Shown here: piece after piece, positions 62,293 through 63,042 of the stretch
Numbering within the stretch: position 1 is the first letter of the stretch
Layout: each line of letters begins with the position of its first letter
NCBI GenBank assembly: GCA_947857085.1
Contig: CANUDF010000003.1
Span: forward strand, 1 to 63,042
Direction: 5' to 3'
Length of the DNA: 63,042 bases
Source: Candidatus Gastranaerophilales bacterium
GTDB taxonomy: Bacteria; Cyanobacteriota; Vampirovibrionia; Gastranaerophilales; Gastranaerophilaceae
The notes under the pieces: generated by a model
Database searches by the model: none
The model's input: the letters and a program-made list of their open reading frames with translations, nothing else
What the model was told of the DNA's origin: nothing
Position numbers and translations under genes: made by a program

Positions 62293-63042
62293 TTAATTAC
62301 TCAAGCAAATCACGTATGAATATTTGTAGTCACGGTTATTACCTTTTTTGTCTGTCGCGTTAGGATCAAAGCCTCTTCGGTATGCCGCATCTTTACTTAG
62401 TTCTTCACCTGACCAAATAGATATTGTTGAACCTTGTGGTACTTTAAATCCAAGCTTTGCTACCTTGTCATAGTCAAGCGTTAAACCTGAACTTATCCCC
62501 TGATAAGCTCCTATTCCTGATGTATTGTATACATAGTCAGCTAACTTTGCTATCTGTGCCATGGTTGGCAGCTTGTCAACACCGTCGCAAGCTTTTACTG
62601 CTCCTGCCCAATAATCACCATCGTAATAACATTCTTTAATTCCTAAGTCTCCTTTTTGAGCCTCACAATCTGCTAAACTCATAGCGTCAGGATTGAGTGG
62701 AGCAGTAAAACAAACGCCGTCTAATTCAAACGCACAATTACTTCCGCTTAAACTTGCTACGTTTATAGAACGCAAATCTTTGTTCTGAGTGTTAGGATTT
62801 TTTAATCCAGAAGTATCATATAATAATGCTAAACAACTTGTTCCTGTTATCTGATTACTATATGGGTCTTGTCTGCAATCAGGATTATAAGCAACAATAC
62901 CTGTTGTACCGTTAGCAAATTGTAACCCAATAGTTTCAGTATCCCAATCTTTTTGGCCAAATTTACTTGCATTTTTAATATTAGCAATCTCAATTTCTTC
63001 GTTATCAGTACCCCAGTAGACTTTATCTTCAAAACAATCAGT
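62293..63042 (-). CDS. Prepilin-like protein, C-terminal part, truncated by the window edge
   Basis: The frame stays open to the right edge, so the N-terminus is missing. The visible 249 residues match the 58186-59312 product along their length: WGTDNEEIEIAN, QDPYSNQITGTSCLALLYDTSG, YWAGAVKACDGVDKLPT and IWSGEELSKDAAYRRG. The two are paralogues with a variable C-terminal domain that may be a sugar- or protein-binding fold. Whether this copy has a homopolymer leader cannot be seen. Confidence 0.8.
   Translation of the reverse strand, partial: TDCFEDKVYWGTDNEEIEIANIKNASKFGQKDWDTETIGLQFANGTTGIVAYNPDCRQDPYSNQITGTSCLALLYDTSGLKNPNTQNKDLRSINVASLSGSNCAFELDGVCFTAPLNPDAMSLADCEAQKGDLGIKECYYDGDYWAGAVKACDGVDKLPTMAQIAKLADYVYNTSGIGAYQGISSGLTLDYDKVAKLGFKVPQGSTISIWSGEELSKDAAYRRGFDPNATDKKGNNRDYKYSYVICLSN

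Noticed and set aside
62847-63032. Minus-strand 61-codon frame at the right edge
   Set aside because: It is a shifted frame of the partial prepilin, whose true frame stays open to the edge and matches its paralogue.

Overview
The window is low-GC, gene-dense chromosomal DNA. It has Gram-negative traits (an MlaE-type lipid-transport permease, LspA, a LapA-like protein), a Ycf23/DUF561 gene typical of cyanobacteria and plastids, no photosynthesis genes, fermentation and electron-transfer genes, and many class-III-type prepilins with an FTLAE signature. By inference this fits a non-photosynthetic gut cyanobacterium (Vampirovibrionia/Melainabacteria, Gastranaerophilales-like). No rRNA, tRNA, insertion sequence, prophage or CRISPR array was seen. 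No stretch over about 300 bases lacks a gene; the first 400 bases hold a small gene and a truncated leader.

Layout. 1-3.7 kb: a truncated poly-G leader, a 46-codon gene, sdaAB-sdaAA, coaX, rex. 3.7-7.5 kb: a prepilin, a pdxJ pair, a divergent AbrB-like/unknown pair around a perfect 40-bp palindrome, murT. 7.5-11.7 kb: YtxH/DUF948 envelope genes, then a minus-strand set (secreted protein, lspA, rluD, lapA). 11.8-15.2 kb: leuS and a prepilin. 15.3-21.9 kb: murC-murB-ddl-ftsQ-nadE-folC. 21.9-33 kb: a glycosyltransferase, ycf23, a secreted protease, ilvE, mlaE, a two-component pair with a degenerate GspE/PilB-like ATPase, relA/spoT. 33-36.1 kb: lineage-specific genes, one behind a His-type attenuator. 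36-40.6 kb: UDG, an AGCS symporter, a pilin/YadA-head/S74 fusion, an HD-GYP protein. 40.7-50.8 kb: a ketopantoate reductase, an RNase E/G operon, a BlaI-like regulator, secreted proteins. 50.8-58 kb: radA, gap, an M16 protease, purA. 58-63 kb: two paralogous prepilins flanking an nfnA-etfBA operon.

Most unusual signals. (1) Prepilin genes at 14337, 38358 and 59312 (minus) carry runs of 9-10 G or C in the leader, and each is exactly one base short of the frame that joins the leader to the pilin; a fourth such leader is cut by the left edge. (2) One of these genes fuses a prepilin N-terminus to YadA-like head repeats and a phage tail-spike S74 chaperone. (3) A complete leader-peptide attenuator with His codons (33702-33902) precedes a membrane protein of unknown function. 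(4) At least seven genes have a -10 box ending 6-7 bases before the start codon and no Shine-Dalgarno sequence, which suggests leaderless transcripts. (5) NadE has an eroded glutaminase domain and the GspE/PilB-like protein has lost its catalytic boxes.
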